A program made the translations under genes and the position numbers. The notes beneath the pieces are model-generated. The model did no database searches and was not told the origin of the DNA. It saw only the letters and a list, made by a program, of their open reading frames with translations. A stretch of DNA of 64,000 nucleotides from Shimia_B sp038528385 (GTDB lineage Bacteria; Pseudomonadota; Alphaproteobacteria; Rhodobacterales; Rhodobacteraceae): the NCBI GenBank assembly GCA_038528385.1, contig JBCBET010000001.1, positions 1 to 64,000 of the forward strand, given 5' to 3'. This document shows, piece by piece, positions 33,946-43,700 of the stretch (positions are counted from its first letter, which is position 1; each line of letters starts with the position of its first letter).

Positions 33946-35769
33946 ATGCGATCAGATTTTTTCGAGCAGCTTCGCACCGCAACCGCCGCCCTCGCCCTCG
34001 CCGCCCTGCCGGCCCTGGCGCTCGCGGACGGCCATAGCAGCCCCCAGCATGGCATAGCTATGTATGGGGAGCCTGCCCTCCCCCCGGATTTTGTGTCCCT
34101 GCCCTATGCCAACCCCGATGCGCCCACGGGCGGGCGCCTCGTTCAGGGCGAGGGCGGCAGCTTCGACAGCCTCAATCCCCACATCCGGAAGGGCACCGTG
34201 CCCTGGCAGCTCCGCTTCCTGGCCTATGAGAGCCTCATGGGCCGGTCCTGGGACGAACCCTTCACGCTCTACGGCCTCCTGGCCGAATCGATAGAGACGC
34301 CGGGGGACCGCAGCTGGGTGGAATTCACGCTCCGCGAGGAGGCGCGATTCTCGGACGGTTCGCCCGTCACGATCGAGGATGTCATGTGGTCCTACGAGAC
34401 GCTGGGGACCGAGGGGCACCCTCGCTATGCCGGGCTCTGGACCAAGATCGAGACGATGGAGCAGACCGGACCCCGCTCCATCCGCTTCACCTTCAATGTC
34501 GAGGACCGCGAGCTCGCGCTCATCACGGGCATGCGCCCGATCCTGAAGAAGGCGCAGTGGGAGGGCCGCGATTTCACCGAGTCGGGGCTAGAGCCGCCCA
34601 TCTCCACCGCACCCTACGTCATCGAAGATTGGGAGGCGGGCCGCTTCGTCTCGCTCCAGCGCAACCCTGATTACTGGGGCAACGACCTCAACTTCCGGCG
34701 GGGCACCAACAACCTCGACGAGATCCGCATGGAATTCTACGCCGACGGCGCGGTCATGTTTGAGGCCTTCAAGGCGGGCGAGCTCTCCACCCACCGCGAA
34801 TTCAACGCGGAGGCCTGGGCCACGCGGTTCGACTTTCCCGCCGTGCAGCGCGGCGACATCGTCCTCTCCGAGATCCCCAATGACCGGCCCACCGGCCTCA
34901 CCGGCTTCGTCATGAACACGCGGAAGCCCGTCTTCGCCGATTGGCGCGTGCGCCAGGCCATGATCGAGGCGTTCAACTTCGAGTTCATCAACGAGACGAT
35001 GACCGGCGGACGTCAGGAGCGCATCCAGTCCGTCTTCGGCGGCTCCGTCCTCGGCATGTCCACCGGCCCGGCCGAGGGCCGCGTCCGGGAGTATTTGGAG
35101 CCCTTCGCCACCAACCTCCTGCCCGGCACGATCGAGGGCTACGCGCTGCCGGTCTCGGACGGTTCGGAGCGCAACCGCGCGGGCATCGCGCGCGCCACCG
35201 ACCTTCTCACGCAAGCCGGTTGGTCCATTCAGGACGGCACCCTGAAGGACGCATCCGGCGCCCCGTTCGAGTTCACCATCCTCCTCCAGGTGGGCGCCAG
35301 TGAGCCCGAGCAGATGATCGACATCTACGTCACCGCCCTCGAGCGGCTGGGCATCACGCCCCGGATCGACAAGGTCGACAGCGCCCAGCACAAGGAACGC
35401 ATCACCAATTACGATTTCGACATGGCCTACTACCGCCGTGGCGTGTCGCTCTCGCCCGGCAACGAGCAATTCCTCTACTGGGGCGCCGAGGGTGTGACCG
35501 AGCCCGGAACGCGCAACCTCATGGGCATGGACGTCCCCGCCGCCGAGGCCATGATCGGTGCCTTCCTGAACGCCGAGAGCCAGGACGATTTCCGCGCGGC
35601 TGTGAAGGCGCTCGACCGCATCATCATGGCCGGGCGCTACGTGATCCCGATCTATCACTTCTCGACCGGGCGCATCGCCCACGATGCAAACCTCACATAT
35701 CCGGAACGGCTGCCGATGTACGGCGACTGGATCGGGTTCCAGCCCGATGTCTGGTGGTACGAAGACTAA
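33946..35769 (+). CDS. Peptide/microcin-type ABC transporter substrate-binding protein (YejA-like)
   Basis: This 607-residue periplasmic protein of the SBP_bac_5 family has a signal peptide ending near ALALADG. Family features are HGIAMYGEPALPPDFVSLPYANPDAPTGGRLVQ, FDSLNPHIRKG, LLAESIETPGDRSWVEFTLREEARFSDGSPVTIEDVMWS and APYVIEDWEAGRFVSLQRNPDYWG, which resemble YejA. No permease or ATPase genes follow; the next gene is an aquaporin. It is therefore an orphan binding protein here and would need YejBEF from elsewhere. Confidence 0.9.
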   Translation: MRSDFFEQLRTATAALALAALPALALADGHSSPQHGIAMYGEPALPPDFVSLPYANPDAPTGGRLVQGEGGSFDSLNPHIRKGTVPWQLRFLAYESLMGRSWDEPFTLYGLLAESIETPGDRSWVEFTLREEARFSDGSPVTIEDVMWSYETLGTEGHPRYAGLWTKIETMEQTGPRSIRFTFNVEDRELALITGMRPILKKAQWEGRDFTESGLEPPISTAPYVIEDWEAGRFVSLQRNPDYWGNDLNFRRGTNNLDEIRMEFYADGAVMFEAFKAGELSTHREFNAEAWATRFDFPAVQRGDIVLSEIPNDRPTGLTGFVMNTRKPVFADWRVRQAMIEAFNFEFINETMTGGRQERIQSVFGGSVLGMSTGPAEGRVREYLEPFATNLLPGTIEGYALPVSDGSERNRAGIARATDLLTQAGWSIQDGTLKDASGAPFEFTILLQVGASEPEQMIDIYVTALERLGITPRIDKVDSAQHKERITNYDFDMAYYRRGVSLSPGNEQFLYWGAEGVTEPGTRNLMGMDVPAAEAMIGAFLNAESQDDFRAAVKALDRIIMAGRYVIPIYHFSTGRIAHDANLTYPERLPMYGDWIGFQPDVWWYED

Positions 35770-35863
35770 CGGGCGACGTCCCACCATCGCGTTCGCGCCG
35801 GGCTGAGTTCTGCCGTGGCGCGGACGTCACAAAATTGCAAAGATCGCCGCGTAACCGCCCAAA

Positions 35864-36508
35864 ATGACACGAAAACTCATCGCCGAAGCGCTCGGCACCG
35901 CGCTTCTCCTCGTCTCCGTAGTGGCCTCCGGCATCATGGCCGAAACGCTCACCGATGACGTGGCCCTCGCGCTTCTCGCCAACGCGGTGGCCACGGGGGC
36001 CATGCTCTTCGTCATCATCACGGTGCTCGGTCCGATATCCGGTGCGCACTTCAACCCCGCGGTGACGCTGGCCTTCGCGCTCCGGGGCGAGATCACGGCC
36101 GCCGCCGCGCTCATCTACGTGCTCTGCCAGGTCGCGGGCGCCCTCGCGGGCGTGGTTGCGGCCCATGCCATGTTCGCCCAAGAGCTCGTGCAACTCTCCA
36201 CCACCGCGCGCGGCACGCCGAACCTCTGGGTGTCGGAGGCCATCGCCACCTTCGGCCTCCTCTTCGTGATCCTCGGCGGCCTCCGCGCGCGGCCGGAGGC
36301 GGTACCCGCCCTCGTCGCCTTCTACATCACGGGCGCCTATTTCTTCACGAGCTCCACGAGCTTCGCCAATCCCGCCGTCACCGTCGCGCGCAGCTTCACG
36401 GACACGTTCTCGGGCATCGCGGCGGCCAATGCGCCGGCCTTCATCGCCGTGCAACTCCTCACGGCGCTCCTCGCCACCCACGCCCTCACGCGCCTTTTCC
36501 GAGCCTAG
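35864..36508 (+). CDS. MIP-family aquaporin, AqpS-like
   Basis: This 214-residue channel has six membrane helices and two NPA half-loops: SGAHFNPAVTLAFALRG and SSTSFANPAVTVARSFTDTFSGI. In the second, the residue after NPA is Val rather than the canonical Arg, so the selectivity filter differs from ordinary aquaporins. The SFTDTFSGI tail resembles the AqpS type linked to arsenite movement in rhizobia. No ars genes are beside it. It is followed by the 30-bp palindrome array. Confidence 0.88.
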   Translation: MTRKLIAEALGTALLLVSVVASGIMAETLTDDVALALLANAVATGAMLFVIITVLGPISGAHFNPAVTLAFALRGEITAAAALIYVLCQVAGALAGVVAAHAMFAQELVQLSTTARGTPNLWVSEAIATFGLLFVILGGLRARPEAVPALVAFYITGAYFFTSSTSFANPAVTVARSFTDTFSGIAAANAPAFIAVQLLTALLATHALTRLFRA

Positions 36509-36540
36509 TCCCGCCTTCATTTTTCCGGAAATACCTCGGG

Positions 36541-36660
36541 GGTGTGGGGGCTGGCCCCCACGGATCGCCGGGTGTGGGGGCTGGCCCCCACGGATCGCAG
36601 GGTGTGGGGGCCGCCCGAATGCGTCACAAGGTGTGGGGGTCGGCCCCCACCCATCGAGCT
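36541..36660. repeat. 30-bp tandem array of GGGGGCTGGCCCCC palindromes
   Basis: Four consecutive 30-bp units run from 36541. Units one and two differ at only two positions (GGTGTGGGGGCTGGCCCC, then CACGGATCGC). Unit three has decayed and unit four is partly preserved. Each good unit is a GC hairpin. The array lies between the convergent aquaporin and XRE-cupin genes and follows GGAAATACC, part of the other dispersed element. A single related palindrome occurs at 48734-48750. Confidence 0.85.
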
Positions 36661-36680
36661 TTGCGCCCGTCCCGCGCGCC

Positions 36681-37313
36681 TCAGGTGAGCGAGGTCACCC
36701 AGAGGATCGTCGCGTCCTCGGCACTGACCGAGATCACGTTATGCCCCATCGCGGCATCGTAATACGCGCTGTCGCCGCGCCGCATCTCCACGGGCTCGTA
36801 GAACTCGGTATAGAGCCGGACGACGCCCGTGAGCACGTAGAGGAACTCCTCCCCGTCGTGGCGCACCCAGCCGTCGAACTCCTCCACCGACCGCGCCCGG
36901 ACCTGCGCGCGGTAGGGCAGCATGTGCTTTTTGGTGAGCGAGGTGGCGAGCATCTCGTGCTCGTAGGTGGCCGTGGGGTGGGCCGTCCCCTCGCCCGACA
37001 CCGTCACTGCCATGCGCCCGTTCACCTGACCCTTCGAGGGCGGGGTGAAGAGCTGCGGCACCGAGATCTCGAGCCCCACGGCGAGCTTCTTGAGCGCATC
37101 GTAGGTGGGCGACATCTGCCCGTTCTCGATCTTGGAAAGCGTGGAGCGCGCCAGCCCCGCCTGCTGCGCGGCCTGCTCCAGCGTCCAGTCCCGCGCCTTG
37201 CGGAGCTCGCGCACCCGCTGCCCGAGATCGAGCGGGGCGGCGATCTCCGTCTCCCCGCCTTCGCGGGCGATGCGGATGATGGAGGTCTGGTCGTTGAGCG
37301 CGTCACTGGCCAT
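36681..37313 (-). CDS. XRE-family regulator with cupin sensor domain
   Basis: This 210-residue regulator has an N-terminal helix-turn-helix (LGQRVRELRKARDWTLEQAAQQAGLARSTLSKIENGQMSPT, about 30-75). A C-terminal cupin_2 barrel (VRHDGEEFLYVLTGVVRLYTE, then MRRGDSAYYDAAMGHNVIS) probably binds a small ligand. It is divergent from the acyl-CoA ligase operon, 63 bases away, and may control it. The start at 37313 is chosen so the N-terminus does not enter the divergent promoter; the ribosome binding site is weak. Confidence 0.9.
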   Translation of the reverse strand: MASDALNDQTSIIRIAREGGETEIAAPLDLGQRVRELRKARDWTLEQAAQQAGLARSTLSKIENGQMSPTYDALKKLAVGLEISVPQLFTPPSKGQVNGRMAVTVSGEGTAHPTATYEHEMLATSLTKKHMLPYRAQVRARSVEEFDGWVRHDGEEFLYVLTGVVRLYTEFYEPVEMRRGDSAYYDAAMGHNVISVSAEDATILWVTSLT

Positions 37314-37375
37314 GGGCGGCGTTCTAGGCCGCGGGTGGGCCGCTTGCAACTCCACCGCCCGCGCCCTAGCCCACG

Positions 37376-38878
37376 GTGATGGACCGGAGTTCCTTCAACC
37401 TCGCCGCCCATGTGCTGGCCCGCGCCACAGCGCAGCCCGACAAGATCGCGCTCGCGGTGCTTGGCCCAACGCGGTCGGAGCGGTGGAGCTATGGCAGGCT
37501 CGAGGCCGCCGTGCGCGGCGTGGGCACCGCCCTCCTCGAGGCGGGGCTCGGGCCCGGGGACCAGCTCCTCCTGAGGCTCGGGAACGGCGTGGCCTTTCCG
37601 CTCGCCTATCTCGGGGCGATCGCGGTGGGCATCGTGCCCGTGGCGACCTCCGCGCAGCTCACCACGCCCGAGCTTGACGCCGCACTCAGGGATATCAGCC
37701 CCGCGGCGCAGGTGGTGGGAGAGGGGCTCGCCACGTCCTCCCGCCCGCTCCGGACGATCGCGGAGAAGGAATTGTTGACAGCTGTCAACTTTAGGCCCGC
37801 CGACTACATCTTGGGCGACGCGGACCGCATGGCCTACATCATGTTCACGTCGGGCACGTCCGGCCGCCCGCGGGCCGTGGCCCACGCCCACCGCGCCATC
37901 CTCGCGCGCGCCATGATGTTCGAGGGCTGGTACGGCCTCACGGCCGAGGATCGCCTCCTCCACGCGGGCGCGCTCAACTGGACGTTCACGCTGGGCACGG
38001 GCCTCCTCGATCCCTGGACGATGGGCGCCACGGCGCTCATCCCGGCGGAGGGGACAGCGCTCACCGCCTTGCCCCTCCTCCTCAAGCGCCACGATGCCAC
38101 GCTCTTCGCGGCCGCGCCCGGCGTCCTGCGCAAGCTCCTGAAGACGCCGGAGAAGCTCGCGCTGCCCCGGCTCCGCCACACGTTGACGGCCGGCGAGCAC
38201 CTGCAGCCCGCGCTGCGCGACGCCTGGGAGGCGGCCACCGGCAAGGGGCTCTACGATGCCTACGGCATGACCGAATGCTCCACCTTCCTCTCCGCCTCGC
38301 CCGCGGGCGCGCCGTCCCTCACCGTGCAGCCCGGGCGCCGGGTGAAGATCACAGAGGACGGCACTATCGCCATCCACCGCGCCGAGCAGGGGCTCATGCT
38401 GGGATACCTCGAGGCCGGACGCGCGGGAGACCCACACGCCCCGGGCCTGACCCAGACCCTAACCCGGGGCCTCAACCTGGACCTCCCGCTGACGGACGAT
38501 CATTTCCTCACCTCTGACCGCGCGCGCCAGGACGTGGACGGCACCATCCACTACGAGGGGCGCACGGGCGAGATGATGAACGCGGGCGGCTACCGGGTGA
38601 GCCCGCTCGAGGTGGAGGCGGCGCTGGCAGGCCTCGCGGGGATCGAGGACGTGGCCGTGGCCGAGGTCCCCGTCAAGGACACCTCCATCATCGCGGCCTT
38701 CCATACCGGGCCCGCGCCCCTCCCGCGCGCGACGTGGCAGGCCCATCTCGAGGCCAGTCTCGCCCGGTACAAACACCCCCGTGCGCTGGTGCACTTGTCC
38801 GCCCTGCCGCGCTCTGCCAATGGGAAGCTCATCCGCCGCGCACTGCCCCCGCTCTTCGAGGCCCACTCCGATGATTAA
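37376..38878 (+). CDS. AMP-dependent acyl-CoA synthetase/ligase
   Basis: This 500-residue adenylate-forming enzyme activates an organic acid to its CoA thioester. Motif A3 is IMFTSGTSGRPRAVAHAHRA; YDAYGMTECSTF is the A5 region; GTIHYEGRTGEMMNAGGYRVSPLEVE includes the hinge; the C-terminal lysine motif is SANGKLIRR. The substrate is unknown, perhaps a short or aromatic acid. Residues about 352-367 are encoded by a genomic palindrome and look like an in-frame insertion between GYLEAG and LPLTDDHFLTSD. GTG at 37376 is directly followed by ATG, either of which may start. It overlaps the next gene by 8 bases. Confidence 0.9.
   Translation: MMDRSSFNLAAHVLARATAQPDKIALAVLGPTRSERWSYGRLEAAVRGVGTALLEAGLGPGDQLLLRLGNGVAFPLAYLGAIAVGIVPVATSAQLTTPELDAALRDISPAAQVVGEGLATSSRPLRTIAEKELLTAVNFRPADYILGDADRMAYIMFTSGTSGRPRAVAHAHRAILARAMMFEGWYGLTAEDRLLHAGALNWTFTLGTGLLDPWTMGATALIPAEGTALTALPLLLKRHDATLFAAAPGVLRKLLKTPEKLALPRLRHTLTAGEHLQPALRDAWEAATGKGLYDAYGMTECSTFLSASPAGAPSLTVQPGRRVKITEDGTIAIHRAEQGLMLGYLEAGRAGDPHAPGLTQTLTRGLNLDLPLTDDHFLTSDRARQDVDGTIHYEGRTGEMMNAGGYRVSPLEVEAALAGLAGIEDVAVAEVPVKDTSIIAAFHTGPAPLPRATWQAHLEASLARYKHPRALVHLSALPRSANGKLIRRALPPLFEAHSDD
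38438..38470. repeat. Palindromic repeat copy inside the acyl-CoA ligase gene
   Basis: Arms GCCCCGGG (38438-38445) and CCCGGGGC (38463-38470) enclose a 17-base loop beginning CCTGACCC, as in the intergenic copies, but with an extra 12 bases. The flanking CAC before and CTC after also match other copies. The reading frame stays open through it. Confidence 0.85.
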
Positions 38879-39521
38879 GCTCGACATCCTCTCCGACCCG
38901 ATCTGCCCGTGGTGCTACATCGGCAAGACGCAGCTCGACCGCGCGCTGGCCGAGCATCCCGATCACCCCTTCACGATCGAATGGCACCCCTTCCAGCTCA
39001 ACCCCGACATGCCCCGCGAGGGGATGGACCGGGCGGAATATCTGAAGCGGAAGTTCGGCGGCAAGGAGGCCGCCGTGCAGGTCTACGGCCAGATCCAGCG
39101 CCATGCCGACGAGATCGGGCTCACCGCGAACCTCGGCGACATCAAGCGCACGCCAAACACCATCGACGCGCACCGCCTGATCCACTGGGCGGGCATCGAG
39201 GCGCGGCAGGGCCCCGTCGTCGACGCGCTCTTCCAGGCCTATTTCGTGGAAGGCCGCGACATCGGCGATGCGGAGGTGCTCGCCGACATCGCCGACAGCG
39301 CGGGGCTCGACGCGGCGGCGGTTCAGAAGCTGCTGGCCACCGATGAAGACGTGCAGATGATCCGCGACCGCGATGCCCATAGCCGGGAGATGGGCGTGAA
39401 TTCCGTGCCCACCTTCATCGTGGCGGGTCAGCACGCCGTGCCCGGCGCGCAGCCGCCGGAGCTCTGGGCGAAGGTCATCGGGGAAATCACGGAAAAGATG
39501 GACGAAAGCGACACCGCTTGA
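38871..39521 (+). CDS. DsbA-family oxidoreductase, FrnE-like
   Basis: This 216-residue thioredoxin-fold protein has active site CPWC in LDILSDPICPWCYIG, GLTANLGDIKRTPNTIDAHRLIHWA and the cis-Pro region GVNSVPTFIVAGQHAVPGAQPPE. This is the FrnE/2-hydroxychromene-2-carboxylate-isomerase-like branch. There is no signal peptide, so it is cytoplasmic and acts as a disulfide or polyketide/glutathione-type isomerase. It starts inside the ligase gene (38871) and ends on a TTGA overlap with the MFS gene. Confidence 0.92.
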   Translation: MIKLDILSDPICPWCYIGKTQLDRALAEHPDHPFTIEWHPFQLNPDMPREGMDRAEYLKRKFGGKEAAVQVYGQIQRHADEIGLTANLGDIKRTPNTIDAHRLIHWAGIEARQGPVVDALFQAYFVEGRDIGDAEVLADIADSAGLDAAAVQKLLATDEDVQMIRDRDAHSREMGVNSVPTFIVAGQHAVPGAQPPELWAKVIGEITEKMDESDTA

Positions 39522-40711
39522 GCGTCACCAGCCCAGCCCTGGGCGAGGAGCGCGCCTCGCTGCGCTTCATCGCGCTTTCGGCGTTTCTCGTCTCCACCGT
39601 GGCGCTCGGCATCGACATGATGCTGGCCTCCCTGCCCGAGATCGGTGTGGCGCTCTCGCCCGCTGACCCTGCGCGCGCGACGCTGGTGATGGGATCCTTC
39701 TTCATCGCGCTGGGGGTCTCCACGCTCTTCGTGGGGCCGCTCCTCGATGCGCTGGGGCGGCGGCCCGTGATCCTGGGCGGGCTCGGGCTCTACATGCTGG
39801 GCGGCTTCGTGAGCTGGACGGCGCCTACGCTGGAGGTGATGCTGGCGGGTCGCGCGCTCATGGGCGTGGGCGCGGCGGCCCCGCGCATCGGGGTACAGGC
39901 GATCATCCGGGACCGATTTGAAGGGCGCAAGATGGCCGCCACGGTGTCGCTCGTCATGATGATCTTCACGCTCGTGCCGGGCATCGCACCTCTTCTTGGC
40001 GCCTGGATCGAGGCGCTCTTGGGCTGGCGGGCGGTCTTTGCCGTCTTTCCGATCTTCGGGGCCGTGGGCCTCATCTGGTTTGCCCTGCAACAGCCGGAGA
40101 CGCTGCGCACCCGCCGCCCGTTCTCGCCCCGCTCCTGGGGCGCGCAGATCATGGCCTGCCTGCGGCTGCCGGTCTTTCGCCGCGCGGCCGCGATCCAGCT
40201 TTTCGTCTTTGCCTCGCTCTACGGGTTCCTGACAGCGGGCCCCGCGATCTTCACGGAGCGGTTCGGGATCGGGGACCTTTACCACTACCTCTTCGGCGCG
40301 GCCTCGATCACCGGCGCGTTCGCCTCCTTCGTCAACGCGCGTCTTGTCGAGCGGCTGGGTATGGTGCGGCTTCTACGCGCCTCGCTCGTGGCATACGGGC
40401 TCGTCGTGGGGCTGAGCCTCCTGGGGCTTGTCGTGGGGCTCGGGCTGCCCGCCTTCTTCGTGGCGATGTTTTCGGGCTTCTTCGTGCTGGGCTTCGTCAT
40501 CGGCAATGCGCAGGCGCTGGGGCTGCAGCCGCTGCCGGACGCCGCGGGCACGGGCTCGGCCACGCTACAGGCGGTCTCCACGCTGGGCGCGGGAGCGCTG
40601 GCAATCCCGATCCCGCTCCTCTTCACGGGAAGCGCGGAGGCGATGGTGACGGCGCAGCTCCTCTTCGGCGCTGTCGCGCTCTGGTCTGCGCTGCTGCTCA
40701 CGCCGGACTAG
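39518..40711 (+). CDS. MFS drug-resistance-type transporter (Bcr/CflA-like)
   Basis: This 397-residue transporter has twelve hydrophobic segments. The MFS loop 2-3 motif is LLDALGRRPVILGG, and the drug-exporter-type signature LVPGIAPLLGAWIEALLGWRAVF matches Bcr/CflA proteins. TTG at 39518 overlaps the FrnE stop, completing a three-gene coupled operon with the ligase. Its last 14 bases overlap the end of mfd on the other strand. Confidence 0.9.
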   Translation: MSVTSPALGEERASLRFIALSAFLVSTVALGIDMMLASLPEIGVALSPADPARATLVMGSFFIALGVSTLFVGPLLDALGRRPVILGGLGLYMLGGFVSWTAPTLEVMLAGRALMGVGAAAPRIGVQAIIRDRFEGRKMAATVSLVMMIFTLVPGIAPLLGAWIEALLGWRAVFAVFPIFGAVGLIWFALQQPETLRTRRPFSPRSWGAQIMACLRLPVFRRAAAIQLFVFASLYGFLTAGPAIFTERFGIGDLYHYLFGAASITGAFASFVNARLVERLGMVRLLRASLVAYGLVVGLSLLGLVVGLGLPAFFVAMFSGFFVLGFVIGNAQALGLQPLPDAAGTGSATLQAVSTLGAGALAIPIPLLFTGSAEAMVTAQLLFGAVALWSALLLTPD

Positions 40712-43700
40712 GCGCGGCCTTCTTCTTCTTGATCGTGCCCGCGCGTTCGGCGAGGTCGCGGGCGATGGCGAAGGCGCCCTTGATCTTGTCGGCGTCCTTT
40801 TTCCAGTCGCGGCGGACGATGATCTTGTTGTCCTTCACCTTCGCGAGCCCGCGCTGATCCTCGATGAAGGCCACGAGCCCCTCGGGGGAGGCGAACTTGT
40901 CGTTGTGGAACTGGACCGTGGCGCCCTTCGGCCCGCCGTCGAGCTTGGCGATGCCCGCGCGTTTGCACATGGCCTTGATCCGCACGACGAGGAGGAGCGT
41001 GTTGACCTCCTTCGGGAGCGGCCCGAAGCGGTCGATCATCTCGGCGGCGAAGCCTTCGAGCTCCACCTTGGTCGTGAGCGAGGACAGCCGCCGGTAGAGC
41101 CCGAGCCGCACGTCGAGATCGGGCACGTAGTCCTCGGGGATGAGCACGGGCACGCCGAGGTTGATCTGCGGCGCCCATTGGCCATCGTCGTCGTCGGTGA
41201 GCCCCTCCGCCTCGCCGGAGCGGATCTTGCCGATCGCCTCCTCGAGCATCTGCTGGTAAAGCTCGTAGCCCACGTCGCGCATCTGGCCCGACTGCTCCTC
41301 ACCCAATAGATTACCCGCGCCGCGTATGTCCAAGTCCTGACTGGCCAAAGTGAACCCAGCGCCGAGGCTGTCGAGGGAGCCCAGCACGCGCAGCCGCTTC
41401 TCCGCGGCGGGGGTGAGCTTCATGCGGGGCTTCGTCGTCAGATAGGCGTAGGCGCGGGTCTTCGCGCGGCCCACGCGGCCCCGGATCTGGTAGAGCTGGG
41501 AGAGGCCGAACATGTCCGCGCGGTGCACGATCATCGTGTTGGCCGTTGGGATGTCGAGGCCGGACTCCACGATGGTGGTGGCCAGAAGCACGTCGTACTT
41601 GCCGTCGTAGAAGGCATTCATCCGGTCATCGAGCTCGCCCGCCGCGAGCTGCCCGTGGGCCGTCACGAACGTCACCTCCGGCACCTCCCGCTTCAGCCAA
41701 TCCTCCATCTCCGGCAGGTCGGAGATGCGCGGGACGACGAAGAAACTCTGCCCGCCGCGGTAATGCTCGCGCAGCAGCGCCTCGCGGAGCGTGACCGTGT
41801 CGAACTCGCTCACATAGGTCCGGATGGCCAGGCGATCGACAGGCGGGGTGCCGATGATGGAGAGGTCGCGCACGCCCGAGAGGCTGAGCTGCAGCGTGCG
41901 GGGAATGGGCGTGGCGGTGAGGGTGAGCACGTGGATGTTGGAGCGCATCTGCTTCATCCGCTCCTTGTGCGTCACGCCGAAACGCTGCTCCTCGTCGATG
42001 ATGAGGAGCCCGAGGTTCTGAAACCGCACCTGCTTGGCCAGGACCGCGTGGGTCCCCACGACGATGTCCACGGTGCCCTTCGCGAGCCCCTCCCGCGTCT
42101 TGGCCGCTTCCTTTGCCCCAACAAAGCGCGACAAGGCCCTGACCTGCAACGGAAATCCGCGAAACCGCTCCATGAAGCTCTGCGCGTGCTGGCGCGCCAG
42201 CAGCGTCGTGGGCGCGATGACGGCCACCTGCACGCCGGACATGGCCGCCACGAAAGCCGCGCGCATGGCGACCTCCGTCTTGCCGAAGCCCACATCGCCG
42301 CAGATCAGCCGGTCCATGGGCTGGCCCGCGGTGAGATCGCCGATGGTGGCCTCGATGGCGGTGAGCTGGTCGTCGGTCTCGTCATAGGGGAAGCGGGCCG
42401 AAAATGCGTCCCACATGCCCGGCGGCGGCTCGAGGATGGGCGCCTTCCGGAGCGCGCGCTCGGCGGCGATGCGGATGAGCCGCTCCGCCATCTCCTTGAT
42501 GCGCTCCTTGAGGCGGGCCTTCTTGGCCTGCCAGGCGCCACCGCCCAGCTTGTCGAGGAGGCCCTCCTCGTGGCCGAAGCGGCTCAGGAGCTCGATATTT
42601 TCCACCGGCAGGTAGAGCTTCGAGTTCTCCGCGTATTCGAGCAGGATGCATTCGTGGGCCGCGCCCGCAGCCGTCACGATCTCGAGCCCCGTGAAGCGGC
42701 CCACGCCGTGGTCCACATGGACGACGAGATCGCCGGGCGCGAGGCTCTGCGTCTCGGTGAGGAAGTTCTCGGCGCGGCGCTTCTTCTTCGTCTGCCGGAT
42801 GAGGCGGTCGCCCAGCACGTCCTGTTCGGAGATCACCACCATTTCCGGCGCCTCAAAACCGTGCTCGAGCGCCCAGACGGCCAGGTAGACCCCCGGACCT
42901 GTCACGCCTCGCGCGTCCTTCACCGGGATCGCCTCCACGATGCCTTCGTCTTCGATGAGGCCCGTGAGGCGCTCGCGCGCGCCGTCCGAGTAGCTCGCGA
43001 TGAGGACGGGCTTATCCTCGATCTTCGCTCGAATATGCGCGGACAAGGCACCGAAAAGGCTCAGGGATTCCGACTGCCGCTCGGGCGCGAAGCTCCGCCC
43101 CACGCGCCCGCCCGCGTCGATGGCGCCCGGCCCCGTAGGCTGCGGGAGCGGCGCGAATTGCACCACGCGCCGATCCGCCACCGCCCCCTGCCAGGCCTCG
43201 TCATCGAGATAGAGATTGGCGGGCGGCGCGGGCTTGTAGACGCTGTCGAGCCGGCCCTTCGCTGTCATCGCTTCACGGCGGGTGTCGTACTGGTCGGCGA
43301 TGCTCTCCCACCGCGCCACGCGCGCGGCGGTGACCTGGTCATCGAGGGTCACGGTCGCGTCGGGGAGATAATCGAAGAGCGTCTCGAGCCGCTCGTGGAA
43401 GAACGGCAGCCAATGCTCGAAGCCCTGGTGCTTGCGCCCCGCCGAAACGGCTTCGTAGAGCGGATCGTCGGTGCCCGCCGCGCCGAACTCCAGGCGGTAA
43501 TTCTGCCGGAACCGCGTCACCGCCGCCTCGTCGAGGATCACCTCGGAGACGGGCGCGAGCTCCACCGCGTCGAGCTTTTCGGTCGTGCGCTGGGTCGCCG
43601 GGTCGAAGCGGCGCGCGCCGTCGAGGACGTCGCCGAAGAGGTCGAGCCGCACGGGCCCGCCCTGTCCGGGCGCGAAGATGTCGATGATGCCGCCCCGGAT

